Below are positions 25,101 through 38,200 of a DNA stretch of 64,000 nt, one piece after another (within the stretch, counting starts at the first letter, position 1; every line of letters starts with the position of its first letter). The translations under genes and the position numbers were made by a program. Under the pieces are notes generated by a model that worked only from the letters and a program-made list of their open reading frames with translations, had not been told where the DNA came from and ran no database searches. Source of the stretch: Trichosphaerium sp. ATCC 40318 (lineage: Eukaryota; Discosea; Flabellinia; Trichosidae); NCBI GenBank assembly GCA_038496445.1, contig JALMLS010000497.1, positions 21,525 through 85,524 on the forward strand. Reading direction: 5' to 3'.

Positions 25101-26402
25101 ATTACAAGTTTCAAGCATCATACATATATGAAGCGCTGATTTAACATCAAGAAAAGGATTATAAGAAAGCTCCAGCCGCTTGATATTGACCATATCAGTT
25201 AGACGTTCAACGATTTGGCAGATGTTACAAATGCCAATAGAAGTTATCGAATTATTGGAAAGGTTAAGGTACTCAACAGGTGAATGGTATATAAGCGGTG
25301 CTATAGGCATAACACCATTATCATCAATAAGATTATGAGATAAATTTAACTCTTTAAGAGTACTTGCTGTTGCTGAATTCTTAATAGCATTGATAAGCTC
25401 AGCTATGAGATGTGTTAGTTTTACAAAAAAAAAAGTGACAACATGATGAAACGAAAAAAATTACGTACTGACATCTTCAGACGTTATAGAAGAGTGAGAT
25501 AAATCTAAGGAGTACAATCCATTCGCAGTACTTATTACTTGTATAAGAGGTGTCGGCATGAATATTTCTAAGTCCATATTAGCACGTACAGTAGAGTTTA
25601 ACAAAAAATCTTCAAACAATCAATAGAAAAAGTTTTCTACGCTATTCTTTGTACCTGAACGACTCTTACTACGCCAATTGCTTAATTTAATGACACGTGG
25701 TAGTTTATCAACGTCAACAGCTGGAGTGGCTCCTTTTTCGGCGACTTCTTTCTTAAAGCTTTGGCTCTCCTCTTCATCTATTTCCTCTAGAATACGAGAG
25801 CCAACTGCTACTGTGAAATCTTCGGGCACAATACCACGATTAACGACTTCGGTAAAAAACAAGTATAACTGCGTCTTCTCACTAGTGAGCGTGCTAGTAA
25901 CGCGTCAAAAAGCGAATCATGGTTTCACATCAAAATCAGGAAAAATTAATTGTTTTTAGATGCAATAGTCTGGCAACAGTTTTACTAAGAGTTTACGTAC
26001 GTTTTGTTTATAGTACAGGTAGATTCTGACACTGTGGCATTACTCCATTGACAATTGTTTACTAACTCCTTTAGAATGGTTTACTTACTATATAAGTACC
26101 AGAAACCGCGTCCATGAGGTCAAGTAGCGCGTTTACATTTGAATCAATGCCAAGAGTACCCAAGACGCCGTCTTTCAGTGTGTCAAGGTCTCTGAGGTAG
26201 TGTACACCCGCTAACGCAAATATTTCAGTTATCTCCGGCAAACCAATAGCTTCGAGCACAGTAGACATGCGATAATCATCCTTGATATCAGTAACCTACA
26301 ATAACATCATTTAACACTGATTTTACAAAGAGAACATACAAGTTTTTCTGTATCTTCATTGTTTCCTTCTTTCGCTGTAGTAGCACCCTTGTTGGAGATC
26401 AT
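19152..26402 (-). CDS. Roco protein: SAM-LRR-Roc-COR-kinase
   Basis: ATG at 26402 (MISNKGATTAKEGNNED). A SAM-like domain follows (VLEAIGLPEITEIFALAGV, about 26260-26086), then an acidic linker (about 25862-25655) and many LRR exons (25560-23460). The Roc GTPase has VKLMLVGDAGVGKTSLSML (P-loop split by an intron near 23060), NIWDYAG (G3) and IILIGNKAE (G4, NKxE rather than NKxD). A COR-type region covers about 22400-21000. The TKL kinase starts GDSIGAGGFGAVQQATYKG with VAVK, followed by IIHRDVK, KIADFGTAAY, VLAPEIIRGEA and SIQSDVYSFGIILW, ending at 19152, so all catalytic motifs are intact. Roco proteins are GTP-regulated signalling kinases, well known in Dictyostelium and as LRRK in animals. 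More than 20 introns. Confidence 0.9.
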
Positions 26403-27433
26403 TTGGCTGTTATATTGCCTTCATGAGGCTTGTAGGGCTTTTAAGGCAATTTCTGTATTAATATTGCTTTCTAAATCCGTTAACGAGTTAAATACAACAC
26501 TTATCACAGATGATGCGACCAGCCTGTTATTTGGCTTTCAGCAAAAGTTAGTATTATTGCCTAAATAGCCCATAAAGGCAACGCCCGCGTTATACAAATT
26601 TCACACGCCACAAAACAAAGTGTGGTACGTCGTAAACCGCGAAACGTGGAAAAATGAATTCATTCTCGCTCAATATTTAGACGAAAGGATTTCGGATAAT
26701 TTGTATCTCCTTGTATTCACGAAGCTACCATATATCGTTTACAATATTTGGTTGGAGAGAAAAATGACGTTGTAGTAATCTCCTTCACGAACTTTCGAAA
26801 GTTCCTTTACATTTTTTTTTTGTGACGAAGCAGTTTTTTTGTTGTTTTTATGAAATGTCAAGTGAAATGTAACATACACGTTCATAATTTATGTAGTACC
26901 GTAGTACGTGTAATAACAATATCGAAATATGCGAAAATAAGGGTGATGACGCATGTTTGGAAGCACACTTGCTATTTCCAGAGAACATTACCCAAATCCC
27001 TATTTCTTGTTAGCAATAGACTCTATGTCTTCAGGTATTTAAGTCTTTCCCAACTTTTGACGCCTCAGCACCGTTTTGGGGTAACCCACAAAACAAAAAA
27101 AATATCTGGCGTTCCCAGCATTACCAGCAAACATGGGAACACTAACATACAAAAAAAAACACAAAAGCAGTTCACCAAACAGCCCCTAAGAAATAAAGTC
27201 CAGAAATTTCTCATCTCTCTTTTCGTTATTACATCAGCCCCTATCACAACAACTAGCGCTAACACGTATCGTACATAATGCTTATCAATGATATTACATC
27301 TTCACCACCTAAAAGACAAATCACGTGTCCTCCGAAGAGATTACAACTGTACGTAAAAAAAAAACTTGATAGAATTAATTGATTATTGTCAAAACAACAA
27401 CAAGAAAGTTCCTACTCGCAGATTTACATATTA
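26403..27433. other. intergenic between divergent genes
   Basis: About 1 kb between divergent starts. A + strand open frame at 26850-27278 has no domain and sits in T-rich sequence. No repeat was noticed. Confidence 0.4.
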
Positions 27434-28177
27434 ATGAATCACGAAAAAGCCTCCGAAATTTATTATTGCAGATTTTTTTTTTTTGCCTTTTTTTTTTTTG
27501 TCCGGTTTTTTTCAGAATCTCCTCGCGTATCGCTTCGTTCATCGATTAACACCTCTAATTTTAAACTTAGGCTCTCAAAGCTACCTTCAGATATAGTTTC
27601 ACGACTTTTCAAACTCGATCAGGATGCTTATATCACGTGGCCATTACTATGCAGGCGAACGAGCCAAAAACGATTCGACTGTAACATGGAGAAAAAAGGA
27701 GAGTGGACAAAGTGGAGATGTTGCTACCTGTACGCTGTTAGTACATTTTCGAGAGGTAGAAAAAATGGCCTCAGCACGCGCTACTTTAAGAACGGGTTAG
27801 TACAAGAGCGTTGTTACTACATCCACGGAAAAATAGAAGGGACATTCACAAAATGGCATCCGAATGGTAAAGTTGACGTTGAATGTTTTTTTAAAGAAGG
27901 TATACAACAAGGAGAGTTTAAGAAATGGTATCCTGATGGTAAACTCGAAGAGAAGTGTTTCTTGAAAGAAGGTAAACCCGAAGGAGAATACGTGTCATGG
28001 AAAAAGAATGGTCAAGTTTATTCCCATGTTATGATATCTAACGGCGTAGTGGTACAGATTAACGCTTTATACGGTATCCAAGACTTTGTCAAAAAATACA
28101 AGGAGCAGCAAAGACAACGACAGCTTCAGCTACAACATCGACGGTATCGAAATACTATAACGCCTGTGTTCATATAA
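27434..28177 (+). CDS. second MORN-variant repeat protein with F-box-like N-terminus
   Basis: The core reading frame is LSKLPSDIVSRLFKLD and ITWPLLCRRTS, parallel to the F-box-like start of the 2648 gene, then repeats with GEWTKW, GTFTKWHPNGKV, GEFKKWYPDGKL and GEYVSWKKNGQV (about four or five). The C-terminus is Gln/Arg-rich. An intron probably ends at the CAG near 27516, before AATCTCCTCGCG, joining a short first exon from ATG 27434; the frame stays open without splicing, so the start is uncertain. Same family as the 2648 gene but with half the repeats. Confidence 0.7.
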   Translation: MNHEKASEIYYCRFFFFAFFFFVRFFSESPRVSLRSSINTSNFKLRLSKLPSDIVSRLFKLDQDAYITWPLLCRRTSQKRFDCNMEKKGEWTKWRCCYLYAVSTFSRGRKNGLSTRYFKNGLVQERCYYIHGKIEGTFTKWHPNGKVDVECFFKEGIQQGEFKKWYPDGKLEEKCFLKEGKPEGEYVSWKKNGQVYSHVMISNGVVVQINALYGIQDFVKKYKEQQRQRQLQLQHRRYRNTITPVFI

Positions 28178-28818
28178 AAAGGTTGTTCGAAAAAAAAAGA
28201 ATAAAATGTACAAAGTTAACAATGTATCGCTTTTTGTGATTTGTTTTTTTTGTTTATGAAGCGTTCAGTATCTCTTTTGATATGTTTTCTTTTATGTTGT
28301 TACATTCTTATTAGCGAAAAATTTAGTGAGTGTTCTAAGATGCTCCTTTTTGATTTTTTTTTTTTGAACAAAAAACAATCACGTTTGGGAGGTTTGTTAT
28401 CTACATTGTTCTTGTGTCGGCGCTTTGCAGTAAAAATACGCTGCCTGTTGTCTGTAACATGCTCCATTCTCGTTCTTAAATCTTGTCGGACCACATATAC
28501 ATGTCTCAGTAGAGCCACAAAGAACCTAAAACAAAAATTAAAACATGAAAAAACCAAAAAAATCACCTCAACACGAAAAAAAAAAAGTTCCTGAATACAA
28601 CCCGTCTAAAAATACCAAAGAATAATCATGATATACTTAATTACGATAAAAAGAACATGAATAAAAGCATGTTTCAAAAATTAACTATATTTATTCGAAA
28701 TGTCAACGGAAAAAGAACATTGTTTGACGTTTCGAAATTTCCTATCATATTTACAAAAATATCACGTGGAGTTTTTTTTTGTCGTTTTTGATTTTTTCGG
28801 GTCTTTAAAAGGTTTTTT
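28178..28818. other. intergenic between convergent genes
   Basis: A/T-rich sequence with no supported gene. Overlapping open frames on both strands at 28241-28594 lack any domain. Confidence 0.4.
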
Positions 28819-31800
28819 TCAAAAAAACACTTTTGATCCTGAACGTACGATTCCGTGATCAGCCCAAACGCCTGTAAATAATGCAGCATCGCCTCCGAAT
28901 GCCGCAGATTGTGCAGAAACTTCAGCAGTACAATGTACACTGTCTGAAGAACAAGAACAATTTCCTTCGCCACTTCCACATCTACAATTGAATCCATCGC
29001 ATCTATTTAAAACCAATTAAACCAAGTAAACCAAATAAAAAAACGATCGCTGAGATTAGTAAGAAAAAAACTCCTTAAGAAGTTAACAAATGTTTGTTGA
29101 GCTCTCTTTGTTGTTCTCATTATCTCTTGTTTTTAGCTGTTTGTTATTACGTACTGACAATTTCCAGCTTCGTCTAATGTTCCTCCGCATATTTGCTGGC
29201 GAGACGGAGCGGATGAAGTAGGATTTACTGTAGGAGGAGATGTTGGAACTTGTGATGGTTGTATTGATACTGGCGCGTCAGTTGGTGTAGTTCCTGTAGA
29301 AGGCGCGTTCACAGTCGCTGGTTGTGATAACGTTGTTGGTGTTAATAGTGTATTTGGTGGTTGGATATTAGGTGCAAACGTTGGTATCATTGTCGGTGGA
29401 GGTGTTACACCAGTTGGAGATCCAAACGGAGTTAATGAAGAAGTAGGAACCAGTATTGAGCTCGGTATTGCCAATGAACCAGGTACTCGAACAGACGATG
29501 GTGTCATAATAGTTGTAGGTGTAGAAATTGTGTTTGGTGCACTGACAGTTGTTGGGATCTGAACTGTCGTTGGTGTAAAAACAGTGGATGGAGCTGAAAT
29601 AGTTGAAGGCGAAGAAAATGTCGCTGGTGCTGCTACTGACGTTGGATTCTGAACTGTTGTAGGTGTACCACTTGTGGTTATTGTCGTAGGTACTGGTAGC
29701 GTCACAGGCGAAGCCAACGTGACAGGTGACTGAATTGTTGATGGCGTTGATATAGTTGAGGGTGAAACAACTGTAGTTGGTGTTATAATTGTTGAAGGGT
29801 TTTGGATTGTTGAAGGTGTTGATACAGTTGTAGGTTCACCTACTGTTGATGGTACACCAACTGCACTTGGTGTATTGGATGTTGTACTTGATGGTGTAAC
29901 GCTTGTGCTTGGCGCGTTAGAAGTCGATGTTGTAGGTGTAACAGTTGTTGTAACTGAAGGTGTAGCAACTGTTGAGGGTGTGTTAAGAGTTGCTGGTTGT
30001 AATGACGTTGTTGGTGTTAATAGTGTATTTGGTGGTTGGATATTAGGTGCAAACGTTGGTATCATTGTCGGTGGAGGTGTTGCACCAGTTGGAGATCCAA
30101 ACGGAGTTAACGAAGAAGTAGGAACCAGTATTGAGCTCGGTATTGCCAATGAACCAGGTACTCGAACAGACGATGGTGTCATAATAGTTGTAGGTGTAGA
30201 AATTGTGTTTGGTGCACTGACAGTTGTTGGGTTCTGAATCGTCGTTGGTGTAAATACAGTCGAGGGTGTTGAGACTGATGAAGGAGCTGAAACTGTCGAC
30301 GGTGAAGCGACTGTACCTGGTGTCATTATAGTCGAAGGGTTCTGGACAGTTGATGGCACATCTTGAGAGGTAGGTGAAGACGTTGTTGTGGCCGGAGATA
30401 CAATAGTTGATGGTGTTTGAACAGTTGAAGGTGAGTTGATTGTTGTAGGCACTCTGATGGTACTTGGTGTAACTATTGTTGAGGGTGTTTGTATTGTGGA
30501 AGGTGTGAGTGCCGTTGTTGGTGATATAATCGTATTAGGAGCTCTTACTGTAGCAGGGTTCTGAATTGTTGAAGGTGTGAAAACAGTAGAAGGTGCTGAA
30601 ACTGTTGACGGTGTTGTTGCTGGTGCTATAGCTGTTGATGTTGTACCAGGTGATATAACAGTTGAGGGTGAGGACACAGTCGAGGGTGAAACAATCGTTG
30701 TTGGTGTTGTAACTGTCGAAGGGTTTTGAATAGTTGTAGGTGTGAAAACAGTTGATGGTGTTGAAACAGTTGCAGGCGAAATGATTGTTGCTGGTTGTGA
30801 GTTTATGGAAGGTGATGCACTTGTTGATGGCACACCAATTGTGCTTGGTTCATTGGATGTTGATGGAGTACCACTTGTGCTTGGCGCATTGGATGTTGAT
30901 GGTGTAGCACTCGTACTTGGTGCATTGGATGTTGTACTAGATGGTGTAACGCCTGTACTTGGTGCGTTTGATGTTGTAGGTGTAGCACTCGTTGTTGGAG
31001 CGCCAACAGTTGAAGGCGCACTGACTGTTGAAGGAGCACCAACAGTTGTAACAGTTGAAGGTATTACACTTGTTGTTACTGGGGTGAGGATTGTAGAGGG
31101 AACAGAAGCTATTGTAGGTGCGATTGTTGATTGGCTTGTAGGTGAAGCACCAAAGGGTGTAAGTGAAGAAGTAGGAACGCTTATTGTGTTGGGCGATGCT
31201 ATTGAACCAGGTACTTGAATTGTTGATGGTGTGCTTAGTGTAGAAGGCGTTGGAGAGGAAGTTGTTGGTTGACTTGTTGGAGGCAACGTTGTGGGCGCCA
31301 TCGTTGGTGGTTGTGTAGTTAGTGATACGATAGGTGCCATAGTTGTAGGGGATCTTGTGGTTGGCGGCTGTGTTGTTGGAGCCATAGTTGGAGCAGTTGT
31401 AGGCGCTCTTGTTGTTGGTATCACCACAGGAGCTTCTGTTGTTGGAGCCAATGTAGGAGGTAGTGTTGTAGGTGCGTTTGTTGTCGGTGCGGTTGTTGGT
31501 TGTCTGGTTGGTGATTGCGTTGTTGGCTCTGGCACAGGTGGAGCAGTTGGTGCCATAGTTGTTGGAGATCGGGTGGTCGGAGGACGTGTTGTTGGCTGCA
31601 TGGTTGGCGCTGTTGTTGGTGGTTGTGTTGTAGGTATCACTACAGGTGCTGATGTGGTTGGAGGCAAAGTTGGAGGTTGCGTTGTAGGAGCCCTTGTAGT
31701 CGGTGGAAGTGTGGTTGGTTGTTGAGTTGGTGCTGTGGTTGGTGCTCTTGATGGTGGATTCGTTGTTGGAGATCTCGTCGTTGGCGGCAGCGTTGTAGGA

Positions 31801-34800
31801 ACTCGAGTTGGTGCCCTTGTAGGTGATTGCGTTGTTGGCTCTGGTACAGGTGCAGCAGTTGGTGCCATAGTTGTTGGAGAACGTGTGGTTGGTGGTAGCG
31901 TCGTAGGTGGACGAGTTGGGGCACGTGTTGGCGCTCTTGTTGGAGGGTTTGTGGTAGGAGCGCGCGTGGTTGGTGGTCGTGTTGTAGGAGCGAGTGTGGG
32001 TGCTCTTGTTGGCGCTCTTGATGGTGGATTTGTAGTTGGTGCTCGTGTAGTTGGAGGCCGCGTTGTAGGTGGACGAGTGGGCGCTCTAGTTGGTGCTCTT
32101 GTTGGAGGATTTGTGGTTGGAGCACGTGTAGTTGGAGGTCGGGTCGTTGGCGAACGAGTTGGTGCACGTGTAGGTGCTCGAGTTGGTGCTCGGGTTGGTG
32201 CTTGAGTTGGCGCGCGAGTTGGTGCTCGGGTTGGCGCTCGAGTTGGCGGATTTGTAGTAGGAGATCTTGTCGTTGGTGGCAGTGTTGTAGGAACGCGTGT
32301 AGGCGCTGTAGTTGGAGCTCTTGTAGGCGCTCGAGTGGGTGACGCTTCCGTTGGGGAATTTGTTGGGTCCCCTACTCTGAAAGGCAATTGGTTACTTAAA
32401 ATACCTTGCGCGGCTACTTCTATTCCACTTAGAGTTCCTGTAACGGTACTGGGTACTCTACAGCTCTAAGTAAGACGTTAGTGAACAAAATAAATGAAAC
32501 AAAAAAAAAAGAAAGATTGAGTACACATCTTTTTTGTACTGAACTTTTTTTGAGTGTAAATGAATAATACCGTAAGGCACGTTATGTGAAATTTTAAATT
32601 TATCACGTGGGGTATGATTTGGAAATTTTGGGTTCAAAAAAAACCGACTCAAAAAAAAAGTTTTGGGTTTTTGGAAAACAGAAAAAAAAAAAAGAGCTGT
32701 ACGTGCAACTTCAGATGCCGCGGCATTAACAACAACATTTTCTCCTGTAATAGTTGAAAATAATCCTCCAAATATACATGTTACTGTTTCATAAAAGAAA
32801 AATCCTCTGACTGTTACTGTATCTCCTGGTCTTACTTGTGTTGGAAAAACCCAAAAGATAGCTGGACAAGGCTCTCTATTTTCTATTGAACAAAAATCAC
32901 GTGTTAGCGAAACAAAAAAAAGGGTTTTGTGGTTTTTTCGGTACTTACCTGGTAGTGTCCATCCAAGTCTATGAAATACGTTCACATCATTTAAACTGAA
33001 TCCAGGTACTTCGTTTGGACTTATCACAGGGTCCATGATACCTTTTCATCGCAAGTTAGAAATTTCTTTCGCTTTTTTTTTTTAGTTTTGCTTTGAATTG
33101 ACCTTACCTAAGTTCCTGCCATCTCTCCATGAATCCGCAGGGTTACCATCTCCCGTGAGACCCGAAGAAAATTCGATACCTCGAGGATCAGCATCACTAT
33201 TAGTGAAATACATTGCTCGTTGACCTGAAAGTAAAGAAAATTAGAAATCGTACCAGAGAAGAAAACCTTGATTACCTGGAGTCAACATGCGCGGTGTTCC
33301 AAACCAACTAGGATCTGACGTAATCGGGTACCTGTATAAATCCAAAACAGTTGGATATACAGAAGTAGAAGGACCCATTGGGTTTTCAACTAAACGCGAA
33401 CTAATTAGTCACAAATAAACAATAAAGTAACGTTACTTCGTGTTGTATCTGATATAAATCCTAACACGTGTCCTATTTCTCTTACAAGTACTCCCAAACC
33501 ATCAACAGCTCCCTTTTAGATGTTGGTAAACAGCAGAGATAATAATCGACGTACATTTTCTACAGGAGTTGTAGTATCCCAATCGAAATTTGCTGAATTT
33601 GATAAAGTAATAACACCATCTGTTACGCCGTTCTGGGAATCGAATTGATTGGCATTCCCAGGAAATAACATCTAAACGCCATTGAGTGCATGTTAGGAAC
33701 GTGATCATAAAACTGATTAAGCAAAACAGCAAAGAAAGAAACGATAAAACACGTGGCTGCGGGTTGGTGCTGGTTATTATTTACCTTTGCCACAGTTTTT
33801 GCAGGACCCATTTGTGTTGGCGGTTGAAATAGGGATGGTATTGTAAATTCTGGATCTCTAGGGTACATTCCTACAGGGAAGAATCTTTGTTCGAGTACTG
33901 TACTGTACAATTGAGTAAATAAATGAAGGATATTAAGAAGGAAATCGAAAGGTGAGAAACAAAACGTAACATCAAGGTAAATAACGTACGTCAATTCTGC
34001 TGTATCAATACCCATAACCCTTGTTACTGTAGTTTGTGCAAGGTTCAAGAAGTTTGGTACTGATCCAAATTGTACTGTAATAGATATGCGTTGATCATCA
34101 ATAATCATTTGTTCCTTAATATACATAAACTAACGCCAAAGTTCATTGTGATGTATTACGTACCCACACAAATATAGCTGCTTGTACGGCTTCTTCAAAG
34201 CCTTCTACCTACAGCAACGATAAGTTTATTATGCATAATGGTATCACGTGCGCTTTGTGATCCTCCTGCAAAGGTAACTTGAAAATCTATATCTGAAGTA
34301 TATCCGCCTGTGGTAGGATCAGTACTTGCCCTATTATGTTATAAGAAATTTTGCACTAAGAGTTGATTTCGTACCTTTTTGGGAACATTCTTTCGCTCTT
34401 GGCGCTCCCTAAGGTAATGTGTATGAGTGATAATTATGATTACAACGTTAGGGATTTTTACGACATATTTGTCAAGAAATTCGCCTTTTTAGCGCACGTG
34501 ATCATCAAAAAGAAAAAATAAAAACCAGAAAATTATGACAACCTAGTGTCGTAAAGTACTTGGGCCAAAACAAGATAGAAGGGTCATTTTAGATACCACA
34601 TTATACACCAAGTACTCTATTTGTAAAAACCCAAGTACTGCACACGCATAGCGGTGGAATTTACGATAGTAAAGAATATATCTCCCGCTAGATGTAAGGA
34701 AGGAAAAAAAAAAAAAAAAGCAAAAGAAAGTGTTTCATCCGCGTATCGTTACTTAAGAATCGAACGGAGAAACACGGTTGAGTGTTTTCTAATGATAATT

Positions 34801-34884
34801 ACTTTAATTCGTACCGTATACCGTATAAGTAAGAGCTAACACGCATAAGAAGATAAGGGAAATATAAGTAGCGTGTGTAGCCAT
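28819..34884 (-). CDS. secreted metzincin-like protein with IPT/TIG-like domain and giant Pro/Thr stalk
   Basis: ATG at 34884 (MATHATYISLIFLCVLALTY) is a signal peptide; an intron of about 450 bp follows. Exons then give TSDIDFQVTFAGGS, VEGFEEAVQAAIFVW, GVTDGVITLSNSANFDWDTT, the zinc-site region VLVREIGHVLGFISD (about 33504-33460) and IMDPVISPNEVPGFSLNDVN with HRLGW, the usual end of secreted metzincin-like domains. The first zinc histidine of HExxH is replaced by Arg. Next comes an IPT/TIG-like piece (VFPTQVRPGDTVTVRGFFFY), then about 1,060 residues of Pro/Thr/Ser repeats (32380-29200), probably heavily O-glycosylated, and a Cys-rich C-terminus CDGFNCRCGSGEGNCSCSSD ending at 28819. Likely an extracellular or wall-anchored protein. 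Confidence 0.8.
29200..32380 (-). repeat. Pro/Thr/Ser coding repeat array
   Basis: Within the 28819-34884 gene. The N-terminal part repeats (A/P)P-T-x-x-P-T units such as RAPTRAPT and LPPTTRSPTT. The C-terminal part repeats (S/T)P-(S/T)-T-(V/I)-x-x-P such as TPSTVFTPTTIQNP. The blocks at about 29315-29565 and 29997-30240 are nearly identical, so part of the array arose by an internal duplication. The long + strand frames here are antisense shadows of the repeat. Confidence 0.9.
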
Positions 34885-35252
34885 TAGAGGCAATATCTTT
34901 CGAGAAGAGAATGACTGAACAAGACTGAAGGTTAAAACAGCGCTACTGGGTTCACAAAGTACCCAACACAACTGTTCTACTATGGTCACTATTTAATTAT
35001 AGAGAAGATATGATATCACGTGATATACAGTCATAAGTGCGATCGTACAAAAAATAGAAATCAGGATCTAATTTTTTATCAGGCAAGTTTACTTTTGTGC
35101 ACTCTTCTGATTCAATACGCGTAATAGGTGATATTTCAAACTGCCATCACATTACGCTGTAATTTGGGATTTTTATTAACAGGTTTGAAAAAAAATTGCT
35201 TCTGGGCTACAACAACTACACCTGACTAGTTTTTCAACAATTTACATCTGAA
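34885..35252. promoter_or_regulatory. short spacer between the metzincin-like genes
   Basis: 368 bp between the end of copy 2 (35253) and the start of the Pro/Thr-rich gene (34884), both on the - strand. It carries the palindrome TATCACGTGATA at about 35012, which could be the promoter element of the Pro/Thr-rich gene. Confidence 0.4.
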
Positions 35253-38200
35253 CTAGGTTTCAAACGTTAAATACGGTTGCTTTTTAGTTCCATCTTCGTT
35301 TATTTCTTCAGGTTCTTGAGGCTTCTTTGGAATAACGAGGCATAGTAGCTTAAAGTGAAATGGTTAATAACGACTTATTATAATTATTCTACTTGTGTAC
35401 ATACCACACAGACTAGGCAAAAGCACACAAGAGTGAAGAGGACAATAGCAACGATCAGATATATTTTGTAGTCTTCCCAAACTTTTGAAAACCCAGTTTT
35501 AGGCAAGTCTCCATCAGGAAGAACGCGAATAGCCCCTGATATCCTGAATAGTCCTTCACCTTTTATTGGATCTCCAGATACACCTTTAGGGAATACACCA
35601 AGTTGTATCAGGTACTCCTAATTGATATTAATTAACACCAAGAATTAGCATTTTTTGCTCCAAAAAACCGCAAGAAGTTTTACTTGCGAAAGCTTTGATA
35701 AAGTGGAATATTTGTTTTTGTGCTTTTTGATTGACAAATGTTACATGTATTTAATGATGTGACATACCTGTCCTTTTATAGCATCAAAAGAAATCATACT
35801 TTTAAATCCACACTCATTTGAACTGCAATCAATAATAGATGTATCTGATATAGCGCCACAATCTGAAGTAGAATAAACTGCCATCTATTTTAAAGCAAAA
35901 CGAGTGAGTACACATAATAACAAAACACGGACTGAGCAAAATACTGGACTTCAGAAAAAAAAAGGCAAAAAAAGAATCACGTGTAAGTATTTGTACCTTT
36001 GTGTCAAGAAGAGGTGATAGATCATCACAAGTATCGACAGTAATAAACTGATCATCATCTGATATCCATCTAAACCAAACATCTGATTCAATACCACGCT
36101 CATCTGATATATCACAACGTTGCAAGTCTTGTCCAATTTGTCCGTTTGTAGCACTAAACAAAAGTAAACGAAAATAAGAAAAAAAAACAATTCAAACGAA
36201 CTGTTACACTAAATGTTACAGTTTATATTCACCACCTACCGTGAATTGTCCCAAGGGAATAGCCCAGTTCCGTTTATTGTAATAGCATCAATACAAAAAT
36301 CGGCAACTACAACAACCATTAAATAAGGTGCAAAGAGAGAACTCCTTTTTTTTTTCAAGTTTAAAGTTATCAAAGAAACTAGCTCAAAAAACTTGGGTTT
36401 GTGCTAAATATTGCTAGCTAGCAATAACAGAAAATATTGTAATGAACGCCACTTAACTAAAATTACTACTTACCTTCTATAAGTTGCGATGGGGCTTCTG
36501 GTTGTATTTCAGTTACGCATTGAGGGTGTGCTATCAAAATATGATTTTCAAGATGTTGTCTAATTGCCCAATTCACTCTAACGCTATCAGTCCCATAAAA
36601 TCCTTTTCTACCCATGTATTCATGTATATCTGCTAGCGTCCCAACGCCATCTGTATCACAGTAGCTCATAATAGATCCTAGCAAGCAACAAGTAAGAAAA
36701 AAAGGAAGAAAAAAAAGAGCGCACCTCCTGTTTCTGGTTTTTCTAATGGATTGCTACCGCATTCACCATCGCAATTATCAATTGGCGGAGGGAATCCGGC
36801 GCCGTATCTAAAGCAATCCAAATCTTGATTATTGTAACAATGAGTATGAGGGCTTCCAAGACTGTGACCTTAATAAACATAGTTAAACATAAATGCAACA
36901 ACACAAAATGTTGTTAAAGAAATGATAGTTTATCTTGTATTGCTATTGTACCTAATTCATGACCAACAATAACAGCGTTCCATTTAGGATCATCTTTCAA
37001 AACACCTGAAACTCCTAGAAACAAATTTGTTAGGTGTCACGTGTTTAATTTTATCGTAAAATCAAAAGAACGTGGTTTCTTTTCCTGATGATCAACAGAA
37101 GTTGTAATTACCTAAAAAGTCGCGTGTACATACACCACGAACGTATGCTAACCCTCCTATTGTTCTACCGGAAAGTAGATGTACTAAACCAATATTTCTT
37201 TGTTCTACATACTCAATTCTTGATGCACTTTAAAATAAATTGTTAGCTCTTTTCTGCAAGCAACTTGTATTGTGTAAATGTATCCACTTACTCATCGTAT
37301 TCAAACGTTAATTCGTTTAAAAAATCATGGGAACTAGCATCGCTTGTTAATCGTGCCCAAGGAGTAGCAGCTTTGTTTAAGCGTTAGGGTACAACAAAAA
37401 TATAACAGAAACTTTTGACTAAAAATATAAGAATTATCATCTGTTTCCGTACTTGGTGTTTGAGATACAAAAACATCAGCTATACTTATACGTATACCCA
37501 AGTCTCTTTCATAAAATATATTTATACGTGCAATGATACCAGCTATAAACTCAGCAGCAGCACGAATAGCCAATGCGCCATCATCTTCAAAAAACTGAAA
37601 GAATATGTAATCAGACTCGAATGCAGCCTGTAAAACAAATAAGTATCGACAGGGTTTATATTTATGCTTCATCGAGCGTGGGAGGGAAAACAATACAGTA
37701 AATAAAAAGAGTTGACGTTTTTTTGTACCCTGATGGCGTATACTGGCTGCCAGTTACTGAAATCTGTTGGACATTCCCTATTCATCTAGCATTAGAGTTT
37801 TTATGTACTTTTTGTGGCCTTCTTGTTAGTACGTTGTTTGTCGTTTTATGTGATCATGTGCTTGCTTCTTTATATCTGCTTCAAAGTCATGGATAGTATG
37901 ATTGTGGGATCCACATTTAAACCTCGGAGGCTCAACTTCTTTTGGTTTCTGTTTTAAAACCAACACGTCGTTATCTCTGTGACCCAAGTACCACTCTCCC
38001 TAAAACTACATTAACCTAAAGAGATAACAAATTCGCTAAAAACCAATCGGGCAAATTGGCTAATAAAACGTACCTCATGAAGTATGGATGCTGTAACGTT
38101 TTTAGACTCATGTATTGTAAGATGAACTTCCGAATCGACATCTGACGATACTTTGCCTGTGAAAAAATGCGTCTCTAAAAAAGTTTTTAGTACGAAATCA

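Noticed and set aside
26850-27278. 142-codon + strand frame between Roco and MORN-variant genes
   Set aside because: No domain, low-complexity surroundings, and overlapping open frame on the other strand.
28241-28594. Overlapping open frames on both strands downstream of the MORN-variant gene
   Set aside because: A/T-rich sequence; Lys/Phe-rich translations typical of random poly-A/T runs.
29875-32205. Long + strand open frames (Val/Gly-rich) opposite the Pro/Thr repeats
   Set aside because: They are the reverse-complement reading of regular Pro/Thr codons; they have no independent start, domain or splice support.
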